64,000 bases of DNA, taken from Planctomycetota bacterium (GTDB lineage: Bacteria; Planctomycetota; UBA8742; UBA2392). The notes beneath the pieces were generated by a model, which was not told the DNA's origin, did not search any database, and saw only the letters and a list, made by a program, of their open reading frames with translations. Positions 42,683-51,015 of this stretch are shown in pieces. Position 1 is the stretch's first letter; every line of letters begins with the position of its first letter. Location of the stretch: NCBI GenBank assembly GCA_003576915.1, contig QEVF01000001.1:170058-234057 (forward strand), in the 5' to 3' direction. The position numbers were made by a program, and so were the translations under genes.

Positions 42683-44986
42683 ATGTTTAGAGCCAAGACC
42701 GCACCCGTAAACATGGACAGCCGCCAGGCGACCGCCGTCGCCGACGCGGCTCGACCGGGCGGCGACGCATACACCTACGGCACGCGGAACTTCGGAACGC
42801 TGCGCAAGCCCAAGCCCCCGGCGCCCACGCTCACGCTGGGCAACATCATTCATTTTGTTATCGCCGTCTTCTTTCTCTGGCCCATCTTCCTGATCGTGGC
42901 AGTCATCGCCAGTCTCGGCGACGTCGTGGCCCTGGTCCGCGCCACCGTCGAGGCCTCCATCTCGTCCACCTTCTGGTGCGGCATGTGGATGAAAGAGTGC
43001 TGCGCCAGCCCCGTGCTGCACCGCGAAGACCCCAAGCTGCTTCAGATGAGGGGCGCCCGCCGCGCCTTTGGACGCGAAGCCATGAAGGACTGGCGCGCGG
43101 CGGCCTTTGCCCTGGTGGGCATTGGCCGCTCCTGGAGCAAGGTCTTCGGCCTGGGCGGCTTGTTCATGGCCCTGGAGGAACGCGTCCAGCGGGCCAACGC
43201 CGATTGGCGCCGCTACGTCATCCAGTCCGCCCCTGTGGGCGCAGCCCCCGCCGATTTTCCCAAGCAGTGGGCCGTCATGGACGAGCTGCCCCGCGGGGGC
43301 TCCAGCGCGCGGCTTTACGTGGTGCGCCGGCGCAACGAGCAGGGCGTGGTGGACCAGACAGGCCCCCTGTTTGTGCTGAAATACTTCGACCTCACCGCGG
43401 GCGGCAACCTGGAGAACATCATTCGCGAGAGTCAGGCCGCGGAGCTGGCCAAGCGGCTGGGCCTGATCATTGAAAGCAGCCTGGGCAACCGCGCCTTCTG
43501 GTACGTGATGCCGTATTACCACGGCAAAACGCTGACGCAGACTACGCTCGACGGCGTGAAGAAGGCGCGCAGCGAGGGCGCCCGCGCCTTCGCCGAACAC
43601 CAGCGCCTGGCCCTGGGCTGGGTGCACCAGGTGTTGCAGATCATCGCCCAGTACCACGAGGCGGGCGTGTTTCACAAGGACATCAAGCCCGACAACCTGA
43701 TCGTCAACAACGAAAAGATCTACCTCGTTGATATCGGCCTGATGACTCCCCTTGGCTCCATGAGCCAGTTGACCACGCACGGCACGGAGTACTTCCGCGA
43801 CCCGGAAATGGTCAAGCTCGCGCTTGAGGGCAAGGAAGTCCGGGAGGTCAACGCGAGCAAGTTCGACCTTTACAGCATTGGCGCCGTACTGTTCTTCGCC
43901 ATCGAGGGCGAGTTCCCCACGGCAGGCGCTCTTTCCCGTTTCTCCAACGACGTACCCCTGGCCGTGCAGTGGGTGGCCAACCGCGCCATGGCTGCCATGC
44001 ACCAGCGCTACGACAATGCCCGCCAGATGCTGACCGACATCGACTATCTCTGCTGGGCCGCCGCCAACGGCGCGCTGGACAACGTCAAGCCCGCCGACCT
44101 TCCCAGTTTCCGCGGCATGCCCGTACCCCCGCACCTGACACCGGCCCAGGGCATCCCCGTAGTCAACAACACCAGCTATCGCCGCAAGCTCGAAGCCCTT
44201 CCCGGCGGCTACGGCCAGTGGTACAGCGCGCCGCACTTCTCTCGCAAGGGCGAGTTCGGCTTCAGGAAGGCTGCCGCTGTTCTCTTCATGGTGGGCGGCC
44301 TGGCCGCCATCGGCGTGGTGACCCTCGGCATCCTGTGGGAGATCAAGAAGGAAAAGGAGCGCTTCGAGTCCCAGCAGCGCCAGGCTCAGGCCGACACCCT
44401 GGCTTCTCGCGTGGATGCAGCCAAGCGTTCCCGCGTGCTGATTTTTGAGCAGATTGACCGCGACCTCGCCGACGGCGTCAGCATCGAGAACATCCGCGCC
44501 GCCGAGCCTCTGGCCCGTGTCGACCTTGTTCCCGTCTTGGTCAAGGACTTTGCCGCCGCAAGTCAAGCCTGGCGCAAGGAACTGGCCCGGCGCCTCGAGG
44601 GCCAGCGCGACAAGGACGCCTCCGCTGCTGCCGCCGAGGTACTCCAGGCTCCCCTGGCCTTCGTCAGCATCGACCCCGACGCCGCCGATGCCGAACTCGC
44701 CGCGGGCATCGAACGGGAGTTCCTGCTCGAAGCGGCGCGCATGCGCCACGAACAGGCCACAGACGTGAGCGACCAGCAGCGGCTGGAAGTGCGCGAGTTG
44801 TTCCAGGGCGTGAAGGACTCGTCGGCCCTCCATCGCGAACTCGGTGCGCGTTTTGCCAAGGACAGCGCCAACCCCGCCCAACTTGTTGTCTTCACCATCG
44901 AAACCGGCACCGACGGGACCAGAACCCTCCTAGCGCGGCTGCTTTATCCCGGCCGCGAGGCCCGCTTCACCTACCTGCTGCGCTGA
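42683..44986 (+). CDS. Membrane-embedded Ser/Thr protein kinase
   Basis: A 767-aa protein. A hydrophobic hairpin (~53-87) comes first, then a kinase domain (~195-480): Gly-rich PRGGSSARLYVV, Lys233 in VLKYFD, catalytic loop HKDIKPDNL (331-339) and DIG (350-352) in place of DFG. A second TM helix (~533-555) follows, then a helical ~210-residue C-terminal part. The Hanks-type core seems complete, so activity is expected, with HKD instead of HRD. TATACT at 42660-42665 may be the -10. The upstream VOC gene ends ~90 bp earlier. Confidence 0.85.
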   Translation: MFRAKTAPVNMDSRQATAVADAARPGGDAYTYGTRNFGTLRKPKPPAPTLTLGNIIHFVIAVFFLWPIFLIVAVIASLGDVVALVRATVEASISSTFWCGMWMKECCASPVLHREDPKLLQMRGARRAFGREAMKDWRAAAFALVGIGRSWSKVFGLGGLFMALEERVQRANADWRRYVIQSAPVGAAPADFPKQWAVMDELPRGGSSARLYVVRRRNEQGVVDQTGPLFVLKYFDLTAGGNLENIIRESQAAELAKRLGLIIESSLGNRAFWYVMPYYHGKTLTQTTLDGVKKARSEGARAFAEHQRLALGWVHQVLQIIAQYHEAGVFHKDIKPDNLIVNNEKIYLVDIGLMTPLGSMSQLTTHGTEYFRDPEMVKLALEGKEVREVNASKFDLYSIGAVLFFAIEGEFPTAGALSRFSNDVPLAVQWVANRAMAAMHQRYDNARQMLTDIDYLCWAAANGALDNVKPADLPSFRGMPVPPHLTPAQGIPVVNNTSYRRKLEALPGGYGQWYSAPHFSRKGEFGFRKAAAVLFMVGGLAAIGVVTLGILWEIKKEKERFESQQRQAQADTLASRVDAAKRSRVLIFEQIDRDLADGVSIENIRAAEPLARVDLVPVLVKDFAAASQAWRKELARRLEGQRDKDASAAAAEVLQAPLAFVSIDPDAADAELAAGIEREFLLEAARMRHEQATDVSDQQRLEVRELFQGVKDSSALHRELGARFAKDSANPAQLVVFTIETGTDGTRTLLARLLYPGREARFTYLLR

Positions 44987-44988
44987 TA

Positions 44989-45876
44989 TCAGACGCCCCG
45001 GGCCCAGGCTATGCCGCGCTCCAGGGAGGCTCGTGCCTCTGCCTGGCTGCCGTGGAAGCGCCGGCCGTGGCCGGGCAACACCCAGTTGAAGTCCCAGTCT
45101 CGCAGCTTCTCCAGAGAGCGCACGACCTCAGGCCAGGAGTACCAGCAAGCGGAGCGAAAGGCGTAAAGGTGGCCGCGCGACGGTGAGTATGCCACGTGGT
45201 CGCCGCCGAAAAGAAAGCTCTCGTGCTGCCCGGCAAAATGCAGCACACACGAGCCGCGGGTATGCCCCGGAGTCGGAATCACCGTCAGGTCCCGGGCCAG
45301 CCTGACCGCTTCCTCTCCAACGGGCTGCATTTCAACGTCGCGGGTTTGGCCGTGAACATCAGACTCGTGAAGAATCCGCGTGCAGCCGAACTCGCGCGCC
45401 CACTTGGCGTGATCGGCCACATCATCCTGGTGGGTAAGAAACAGCCAGCGGATACCACCCATTTCGCGGATACGCCGCACCAGGGGCGCGGCAAAGCGGG
45501 GCGAGTCCACCAGCACGTTGCCGTCGGGGCGGCGGACAAACCACGCCGTTGCGCCGAAGCTGCTCTTGGCCGCATAGCCGCAGAAGTAGACTTCGCCCGC
45601 CACGCTCAGCGGAAAGCTGGATGCGGCGCGCGTCACAAACCCGGCCGACGGCTTGTCCGTGCAGCCAATGCTGGCCGTCGGACAGGTCAGCAGCGCCTGA
45701 AAGGCCTGAAGGCGCTCGGCTTCCGTCTCGGGCTGGCGCGTCACGGCGCTCTGGTCGCCGATGTCGGAGTAGAAGCGCGGCGCCATGGAGCGGCAGGCGT
45801 CGCAGTCGATGCAACTGGAATCGACGTAGAATGGACCGGCTGCGTTTTCGGGCCGGCGCTGGCTGATGTTGGCCAT
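44989..45876 (-). CDS. Ferredoxin-metallo-beta-lactamase fusion protein
   Basis: A 295-aa protein. The N-terminal ~75 residues form a ferredoxin-like cluster site (CIDCDAC at 22-28, CPTASIGC at 65-72). The rest is a metallo-beta-lactamase fold with FLTHQDDVADH (149-156, an HxDD..DH variant of HxHxDH), PGHTRGSCVLH and FGGDH. Fusions of this type occur in cyanobacteria and plants, with no firmly known substrate. GGAGAG lies 3 nt before the ATG. A perfect palindrome lies in the divergent region shared with the ABC exporter. Confidence 0.85.
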   Translation of the reverse strand: MANISQRRPENAAGPFYVDSSCIDCDACRSMAPRFYSDIGDQSAVTRQPETEAERLQAFQALLTCPTASIGCTDKPSAGFVTRAASSFPLSVAGEVYFCGYAAKSSFGATAWFVRRPDGNVLVDSPRFAAPLVRRIREMGGIRWLFLTHQDDVADHAKWAREFGCTRILHESDVHGQTRDVEMQPVGEEAVRLARDLTVIPTPGHTRGSCVLHFAGQHESFLFGGDHVAYSPSRGHLYAFRSACWYSWPEVVRSLEKLRDWDFNWVLPGHGRRFHGSQAEARASLERGIAWARGV

Positions 45877-45924
45877 GGGCTCTCCGCCAGTGAGTGCCGG
45901 AAGGCAATCGCCCCCGGGGCACTT

Positions 45925-45940
45925 AACAAAGTACTTTGTT
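45925..45940. promoter_or_regulatory. Perfect 16-bp palindromic operator candidate
   Basis: AACAAAGTACTTTGTT is its own reverse complement. It lies in the 135-bp region between the divergent ferredoxin-MBL and ABC exporter genes, 49 bp and 72 bp from their start codons. It stands out as A+T rich in a G+C-rich region, and suits a dimeric repressor controlling both. Confidence 0.6.
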
Positions 45941-45999
45941 TCTAAATTTCTGGAATCGGGGCTCCCGTGCGGTCTGTAACGGGCGGGGGGCAATTCGTA

Positions 46000-46005
46000 T
46001 ATATT
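46000..46005 (+). promoter_or_regulatory. -10 element of the ABC ATPase gene (leaderless)
   Basis: TATATT within TATATATTTT, then 6 nt, then the ATG at 46012. No ribosome binding site is possible in that interval. Confidence 0.5.
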
Positions 46006-46011
46006 TTCGGC

Positions 46012-46965
46012 ATGGAACTCGCGGTGGAGACAAAGGATCTCAGCAAGACCTACAAGCGCGGGCGTATCCTGGCGCTGAAGGCACTTGACCTCCAGGTGCC
46101 CATGGGCAGCGCCTTTGGCCTGCTCGGTCCCAACGGTGCGGGAAAGTCGACACTGGTCAAGACGCTGCTGACCATCGTGCGGGCGTCTGGCGGCAGTGCC
46201 ACGCTGCTGGGAGTCGACTTCCGCAGACCCGAGGCGCGCCGAAAGGTCGGCTACCTGCCGGAGGGCCATCGCTTCCCGGGCTACCTCACGGGTGCCGGGG
46301 TGTGTGAGTACTTCGGCCGCCTTGCCGGGCTGCGCGGGGCCGAACTGGCAACCCAGATCAAGGAAAAGCTCGAGCTGGTGGGCATGAGCGAATGGGCGGA
46401 CGTCAAGATCAGCCGCTATTCCAAAGGCATGGCCCAGCGGGTGGGGCTGGCCCAGGCGATGCTGGGCAACCCAAAGCTCATCTTCCTCGACGAGCCGACT
46501 GACGGCGTGGACCCTCTCGGCCGCCAGGAGATCCGCGAAGTCATCAAGCGCCTCTGCCGTCAGGGCTCCACCATCTTCCTCAACAGCCACCTGCTCAGCG
46601 AGGTGGAGCAAGTATGTGATCGCGTGGCCATCATGCACCATGGCCGAATCCTCCGGCAGGGAAGCGTGCGGGAGATCATTGACGCCGTCACGGGCGGGCA
46701 AGGCTTGCTCCAGGTGCGCTTTCGCACCTCACCGCTGGACGCCGGCGCGCGCCAGGCCGTCGAGAGGCACGGCGCTTTCACTCCCGCCGACGACGGCTTT
46801 TTGGTGAATCTGCCCGGGCCACAGGCCGTCACCCCGCTGATTGACGCGCTGCGCGCGGCACGAACCGAGATATTCTCCGTCGAGCCCCAGCACGCCAATC
46901 TTGAGGAGGCGTTCATCCGCTTGATCCAGCAGCAGTCCGACCAGGGCGTGGGAGGGACGCGCTGA
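46012..46965 (+). CDS. ABC transporter ATP-binding protein
   Basis: A 317-aa ATPase of the ABC-2 exporter class. Walker A GLLGPNGAGKSTLVK (~43-52), Q-loop region VGYLPEGH, signature RYSKGMAQR, Walker B LIFLDEPTDGVDP and the H-loop NSHLL are all intact. A ~90-residue C-terminal domain follows, as in NatA/CcmA-type proteins. Its TGA overlaps the permease ATG by one base (TGATG). The operator-like palindrome upstream suggests repression by an unlinked regulator. Confidence 0.95.
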   Translation: MELAVETKDLSKTYKRGRILALKALDLQVPMGSAFGLLGPNGAGKSTLVKTLLTIVRASGGSATLLGVDFRRPEARRKVGYLPEGHRFPGYLTGAGVCEYFGRLAGLRGAELATQIKEKLELVGMSEWADVKISRYSKGMAQRVGLAQAMLGNPKLIFLDEPTDGVDPLGRQEIREVIKRLCRQGSTIFLNSHLLSEVEQVCDRVAIMHHGRILRQGSVREIIDAVTGGQGLLQVRFRTSPLDAGARQAVERHGAFTPADDGFLVNLPGPQAVTPLIDALRAARTEIFSVEPQHANLEEAFIRLIQQQSDQGVGGTR

Positions 46966-48125
46966 TGCAGGCCTTTCTCGCCATCGTTGCCGACACCTGG
47001 CGCCAGAGCAAGCAGCAGTGGGTCTTCCTGATCCTGCTGGTCATGCTCGGCGCGGTCACGGTTACCTTCGCCGCCCTGACCAAAGTCCACGACTACGGCG
47101 ACGGCTCCGATTCAAGGCACAGCCAGACTTTGCTCTGGCTCTGGCAGGACGCACCTGAAGAATTCACCCGCGAGGACCACTGGGAGGGTGTCTATTCCAT
47201 GGTCATCGCCAAGCAGCAGGGGCGCGAAGAAATCCTGCGCCAGAAGCGCAAGGAACAGCAGAAGCTGAAGGAGGAAATGATCTCCCTCAGCGACGAATAC
47301 AGCGCAGCCAAAAAGCGCAACGCCCCTGAGGCTGAAATCGACGCGATAAACGAACGGGCCAGTGCCCTCCAGAAACGCGAAGCCGCGCTCGTCGAGGAAA
47401 CCGACCGCGTCAACAGCCAGATGCTCAAAGAGGCGCGCGCCGAGGTCAAGCGCCGCTCCGCCGACATCTCCGACCTTCAGAAGGCCCTTGAGGTTACCCT
47501 CGCCCAGGTCACGACGTTCCTCACGATTCTCACCATGCTGGGCTTTGTGGCAGCGGCATCGGGCTACTTCCCCGGCCTCATTGCCCAGGGCAGTGTGGAC
47601 TCGGTGCTCGCGAGGCCCGTCAACCGCCTCCAGGTGTTCTTTGGCAAGTATGTGGGCGGGCTTGCCCTGATCTCCGCAGCCCTGTTTGCCTGCTGGCTCG
47701 TGCTGTTCATAACGTTCGGAATCAAGACGGGCCTCTGGCACTGGCACTTCTTCAGCGCCTTACCCATGACACTGCTGGCCGCGGCCTTGCTCTATGCCAT
47801 CGTGGCCTGGGTCGGGCTGATGACTCGCAGCACGGCGCTGTCACTCGTGACCGGCTACTTCTTCTATCTCGTGGTGGATACCGCCGTTCACGTGATGGTG
47901 ACCCAGGCCCCCAATGACCCGCTCTTTGCCGACTGGAAGTGGCTGGTGACCATGGCCGAGTGGGTGCGTTACCTGTTCCCCAACTTCCGCCTCATGCGCG
48001 AGTCCGCTGAGGCCAGTGTGGTCAACGTGCCCGTTTTCGAGGCCCAGCCACTCATCGTCGCGGCCGCCTGGCTCGTGATCTTGCTGGTGACGGCCTTCCG
48101 CCGCTTCCAGCGCACGGACTTCTAA
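46965..48125 (+). CDS. ABC-2 type exporter permease
   Basis: A 386-aa membrane protein, partner of the preceding ATPase. TM1 (~20-38) is followed by a ~140-residue charged coiled coil (~75-180, KEQQKLKEEMISLSDEY), then five TM helices between ~185 and 380 with GYFPGLIAQGSVDSVLARPV as the coupling segment. The extracytoplasmic coiled coil is larger than in most ABC-2 permeases. Substrate unknown. Confidence 0.88.
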   Translation: MQAFLAIVADTWRQSKQQWVFLILLVMLGAVTVTFAALTKVHDYGDGSDSRHSQTLLWLWQDAPEEFTREDHWEGVYSMVIAKQQGREEILRQKRKEQQKLKEEMISLSDEYSAAKKRNAPEAEIDAINERASALQKREAALVEETDRVNSQMLKEARAEVKRRSADISDLQKALEVTLAQVTTFLTILTMLGFVAAASGYFPGLIAQGSVDSVLARPVNRLQVFFGKYVGGLALISAALFACWLVLFITFGIKTGLWHWHFFSALPMTLLAAALLYAIVAWVGLMTRSTALSLVTGYFFYLVVDTAVHVMVTQAPNDPLFADWKWLVTMAEWVRYLFPNFRLMRESAEASVVNVPVFEAQPLIVAAAWLVILLVTAFRRFQRTDF

Positions 48126-48194
48126 GCGGCGTCAGACGCGGCAGTACTCGCCGCCGCTTTTGCGCGGCGCTGTTCAAGCTACACTCGCTGCCGC

Positions 48195-48271
48195 GTCCCC
48201 GTAGCTCAGTTGGATAGAGCGGCGGTTTCCTAAACCGCAGGTCACAGGTTCGAATCCTGTCGGGGACGCCA
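48195..48271 (+). tRNA. tRNA-Arg (anticodon CCT)
   Basis: Full cloverleaf: acceptor GTCCCCG (48195-48201) with CGGGGAC (48261-48267), D arm GCTC...GAGC, anticodon stem GCGGT/ACCGC with loop TTCCTAA and anticodon CCT at 48229-48231, and T arm ending GGTTCGAATCC. Discriminator G and an encoded CCA follow. It reads AGG codons. It is 256 bp before the end of the retron RT gene; I saw no second copy of its 3' end in the window. Confidence 0.96.
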
Positions 48272-48527
48272 GCTTCATTCCGCAGGCAAGGGACGGCTCG
48301 AGGAGTCCAACGAGGCACACTTGCCCATGGGCCGTCGGAGCGGGCCACGGAATGCACCCCGAAACATCCGACTCAGGCCGGCGCCACCAACAACCCCTCG
48401 CGAAAGCAAAGTGCGCATGGGGTATGGGGGTCGTCGCCGATGCTGAATGGCGCGAGTGTACCGACGTAGCGTGTTTCACCGCGGCAAGATGCCCATGTCT
48501 GAAGCGGTAAAGCGTGGGGCCACAGGC

Positions 48528-49907
48528 TCAGCGGGACCAGTCGATCTGATTGAACAGCTGCTGGAGCTTGGCGCCGCGCTCGGGTCCGATGTGCAACGCG
48601 TGGGCAACGCGGCCGCGCAGATGCTCTCTGAAGTTCGGGTGATTTGAACGATTCTGGGTACTCGGGCCCTTCGTGATGCAGTTGTGAAGAATGGCCTTCA
48701 GCAGGTCGAAATCGCGGCGCGCCAGATTTGTCTGACGGTTCACCACAACGCCAGTGACGCGCTGCCGGCGACCACTGCGCATGATGCGGGTCTTCTTCCT
48801 GTTGATGGCAAGACCCTCCGTGTGAACGATTTTCTCCACAAGTTTGATGAACATCCTGGTGTGCTTGGCGAGCTTCTCGAAGCCCGAGAATGTGAGGTCA
48901 TCTGCATAACGCGTGTAATCGCCGCCGAACCTCCGGGCAAGCGCACTGAGCCGTTTGTCCATGCGCCAGACTATGGCATTGGCGATCCCGGGGCTTGTAG
49001 GAGCGCCTTGAGGCAGCCGGTAGCCCCTGTATCTCAGTGGGGACGTCCGGTGAATCTTGTTCACTGACTGGCAACGATTCTCCACTTCATTTCGTTCCGT
49101 CCAATCCGAACTCAGACCGGTCCTCCCCCTTCCTTTGGCGAGCCGTGCATTGAAGCTGTCGGCAGTGGTGAGCGACGCTAACGAGAGAGCTACAGATCGA
49201 GAATAGCCGAGCCAACGGAAGTAACCGCACACTCTTCGCAAGTCAAAGCTCGGAAAGAAATCCGCGATGTCCATGCAGACAACAACGCGCTTGCCAACAT
49301 GTACGGCAGCGTTTGTCAGCACGTCGTGGCGCCTGCGAAACCCGTGGACGCTCGGACTCAGGGGCAATCTGGAAACCAGCGCTTGCTGGAGCTGCCGTTG
49401 CAACGCCTTGAGGCGCGGCATGGGCGCCATCAGCAGCCGCGTTCCGCCCGATTTCTTGGGGATCTCTCTGAGTATGTAGTTTTCGTCGAGGTGATGCCCG
49501 ACGAGCCAATATTTCAAGTCGGTAGGCTGGATACCGAGCAAAGCCGCCAATGCGCTCTGATCCCCGAGCGGGACCCAGTCTGCACGGGGAGCCGGCAGCG
49601 TCAGGGAAGCCGGGTCAGGACGGTCCAACTCGTCGTGTGGCCAGCGATCGAGGTGCTCGCTCTTGCCGGCGTCAATCTCCCTGGGGCGGCTGCTTCGGCG
49701 ACGCCGAGGGCGAAGAATGCGAGGATTGTACCGACTGCCCAAGCTGTGCTGGCCGGATTGCGATTGACCTCCGGCGGGCGGTCGCACGGGGGCAGTGCCG
49801 CTCTCACTGATGGTGGGGATGTTGGGGTTGCGAGGCCCAACAGGGCTAGGAGGCGTATGCGGGGGCAAGAATCTCTTCCTGCCGAACAACCAGTCCAAGA
49901 ATCCCAT
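48528..49907 (-). CDS. Retron-type reverse transcriptase
   Basis: A 459-aa reverse transcriptase. Retron-specific marks are both present: NAAVH (199-203, region X NAxxH) and VTG (384-386, region Y). The catalytic core has DIADFF (213-218), LPQGAPTSP (298-306) and YADD (334-337); the C-terminus ends GAKLQQLFNQIDWS, as in many retron RTs. About 105 residues precede the RT fold; they are Pro/Arg-rich with no known domain. ATG 49907 has GGGG 6 nt upstream. A complete msr-msd RNA candidate ends 21 nt before it. The enzyme would make msDNA, normally as part of anti-phage defence. Confidence 0.93.
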   Translation of the reverse strand: MGFLDWLFGRKRFLPPHTPPSPVGPRNPNIPTISESGTAPVRPPAGGQSQSGQHSLGSRYNPRILRPRRRRSSRPREIDAGKSEHLDRWPHDELDRPDPASLTLPAPRADWVPLGDQSALAALLGIQPTDLKYWLVGHHLDENYILREIPKKSGGTRLLMAPMPRLKALQRQLQQALVSRLPLSPSVHGFRRRHDVLTNAAVHVGKRVVVCMDIADFFPSFDLRRVCGYFRWLGYSRSVALSLASLTTADSFNARLAKGRGRTGLSSDWTERNEVENRCQSVNKIHRTSPLRYRGYRLPQGAPTSPGIANAIVWRMDKRLSALARRFGGDYTRYADDLTFSGFEKLAKHTRMFIKLVEKIVHTEGLAINRKKTRIMRSGRRQRVTGVVVNRQTNLARRDFDLLKAILHNCITKGPSTQNRSNHPNFREHLRGRVAHALHIGPERGAKLQQLFNQIDWSR

Positions 49908-49928
49908 GATCGCCCCACAGAATCAGGA

Positions 49929-50079
49929 TTCGCGGGAGAGGCTTCCATACTCCCGGTCCGGAGGCCCCATCCTGTTCGGAACGAACAGGTGGTGGCCTCC
50001 GGCGTCAGCGTTGCAAGCCACTACGTTTGAGCGGGGTAGCCCCGTTCTTCGCCTTGCGGCGTCAAATCTCTCCCGCGAA
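49929..50079 (-). ncRNA. Retron msr-msd RNA
   Basis: On the minus strand the 151-nt RNA starts with a1 (TTCGCGGGAGAG, 50079-50068) and ends with a2 (CTCTCCCGCGAA, 49940-49929), a perfect 12-bp pairing. After a1 come two msr hairpins: CGCC-GCAA-GGCG (50061-50050) and CGGGG-CTA-CCCCG (50044-50032). The msd is a long hairpin (50002-49958): CCGGAGGCC/GGCCTCCGG outer stem and CCTGTTCG-TTC-CGAACAGG inner stem. Order, lengths and distance to the RT gene all match known retrons. The branching G may be the one at 50063 or 50060. The fold was worked out by eye. Confidence 0.82.
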
Positions 50080-50244
50080 CCCGCCCGGATTCTAGCCGCG
50101 TCGTGACTTGCGACGAGTTTGTTGATAAGTCGGAGCAGGCGGCCCTTGTTTATTCCGTGTCAAACCGTGCAATCCGTGGGTGCTGCATTCGCATGCGGGG
50201 TCGTCGCTGACGCGAAGGGCTCGGGGAAATCCCTCTGGACAGCC

Positions 50245-51015
50245 ATGTCTCGCTGGTCGGACACATTCAAGCACACGGTGCATCGGCCCTATCCGCCGCC
50301 TGCGCACGCCTGGGTCATGCACATGAGCTGGCAGGAACTTCTCTTTGCTCACTGGCCCATAGCTCCCGAACTTATACGCGAGCGCATCGCCACGAACTTT
50401 GGCGGGGTGCCGGCAGGACTCGAGATCGACACCTTTGAAGGCTCCTGCTACCTGGGCGTAGTTCCCTTTCGCATGGCCCGCACGGGCTTGCGTTGGTGGC
50501 CCGCGCAGCTTGGCCCACACACGTTCTGCGAGCTCAATGTGCGCACCTATGTGCGTCATCGGGATCGGCCGGGAGTCCTTTTCTTTTCCCTCGACGCCGC
50601 GAGCCGCCTGGCTGTTTTCACGGCGCGACGCTGGTTCTATTTACCCTATTTCAACGCGCGCATGGAACTTGCGGGCGGCGACGTGAACCACTACCGCAGC
50701 AAGCGTACCCACGGCGGAGCGCCGGCTGCTGAGTTTGAGGCCCGCTATGGTTCCGCAGGTCCGGTCTATCAGGCCGCGCCGGGGTCGCTGGATCGCTGGC
50801 TGACAGAGCGCTACTGCCTGTATTCCATCGGGCCGCGCCAATCGCTGTGGCGCGGCGAGATTCATCACGAACCATGGCCCCTGCAGCCCGCCCAGGCAGA
50901 TGTTTCGCTGAACTCCATGGCGGCGTGCCACGGCTTTGCGCTGCCCGACGTGAAGCCCCTCCTGCATTACGTGAAGAATATCGACGTCGTGGCCTGGGCG
51001 CCGGAGCGCCTATGA
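50245..51015 (+). CDS. DUF2071/YqjF family protein
   Basis: A 256-aa protein. WQELLFAHWPIAPELIRERI, FELNVRTYV-type FCELNVRTYVRHRDRPGVLFFSLDA and the C-terminal half match the DUF2071 (YqjF) family, which has a lipocalin-like acetoacetate decarboxylase-related fold with unknown function. ATG 50245 is preferred by alignment to the family start. Its stop overlaps the methyltransferase ATG (ATGA), so the two are translationally coupled. It is divergent from the retron. Confidence 0.85.
   Translation: MSRWSDTFKHTVHRPYPPPAHAWVMHMSWQELLFAHWPIAPELIRERIATNFGGVPAGLEIDTFEGSCYLGVVPFRMARTGLRWWPAQLGPHTFCELNVRTYVRHRDRPGVLFFSLDAASRLAVFTARRWFYLPYFNARMELAGGDVNHYRSKRTHGGAPAAEFEARYGSAGPVYQAAPGSLDRWLTERYCLYSIGPRQSLWRGEIHHEPWPLQPAQADVSLNSMAACHGFALPDVKPLLHYVKNIDVVAWAPERL

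Noticed and set aside
42659..44881. Very long antisense open frame (740 codons) opposite the Ser/Thr kinase, and similar ones opposite other genes (e.g. 13448-14875, 4381-5838, 28396-29706)
   Set aside because: They mirror strong coding genes in GC-rich DNA; their translations are low-complexity His/Gln/Gly-rich without motifs or ribosome binding sites.
48195..48271. tRNA-Arg as attachment site of an island carrying the retron
   Set aside because: I found no second copy of the tRNA 3' end and no integrase in the window. The proximity alone is not evidence.
48272..48527. Hidden gene or effector between tRNA-Arg and the retron RT
   Set aside because: Both strands lack an ORF with a ribosome binding site or recognisable motif in these 256 bp.
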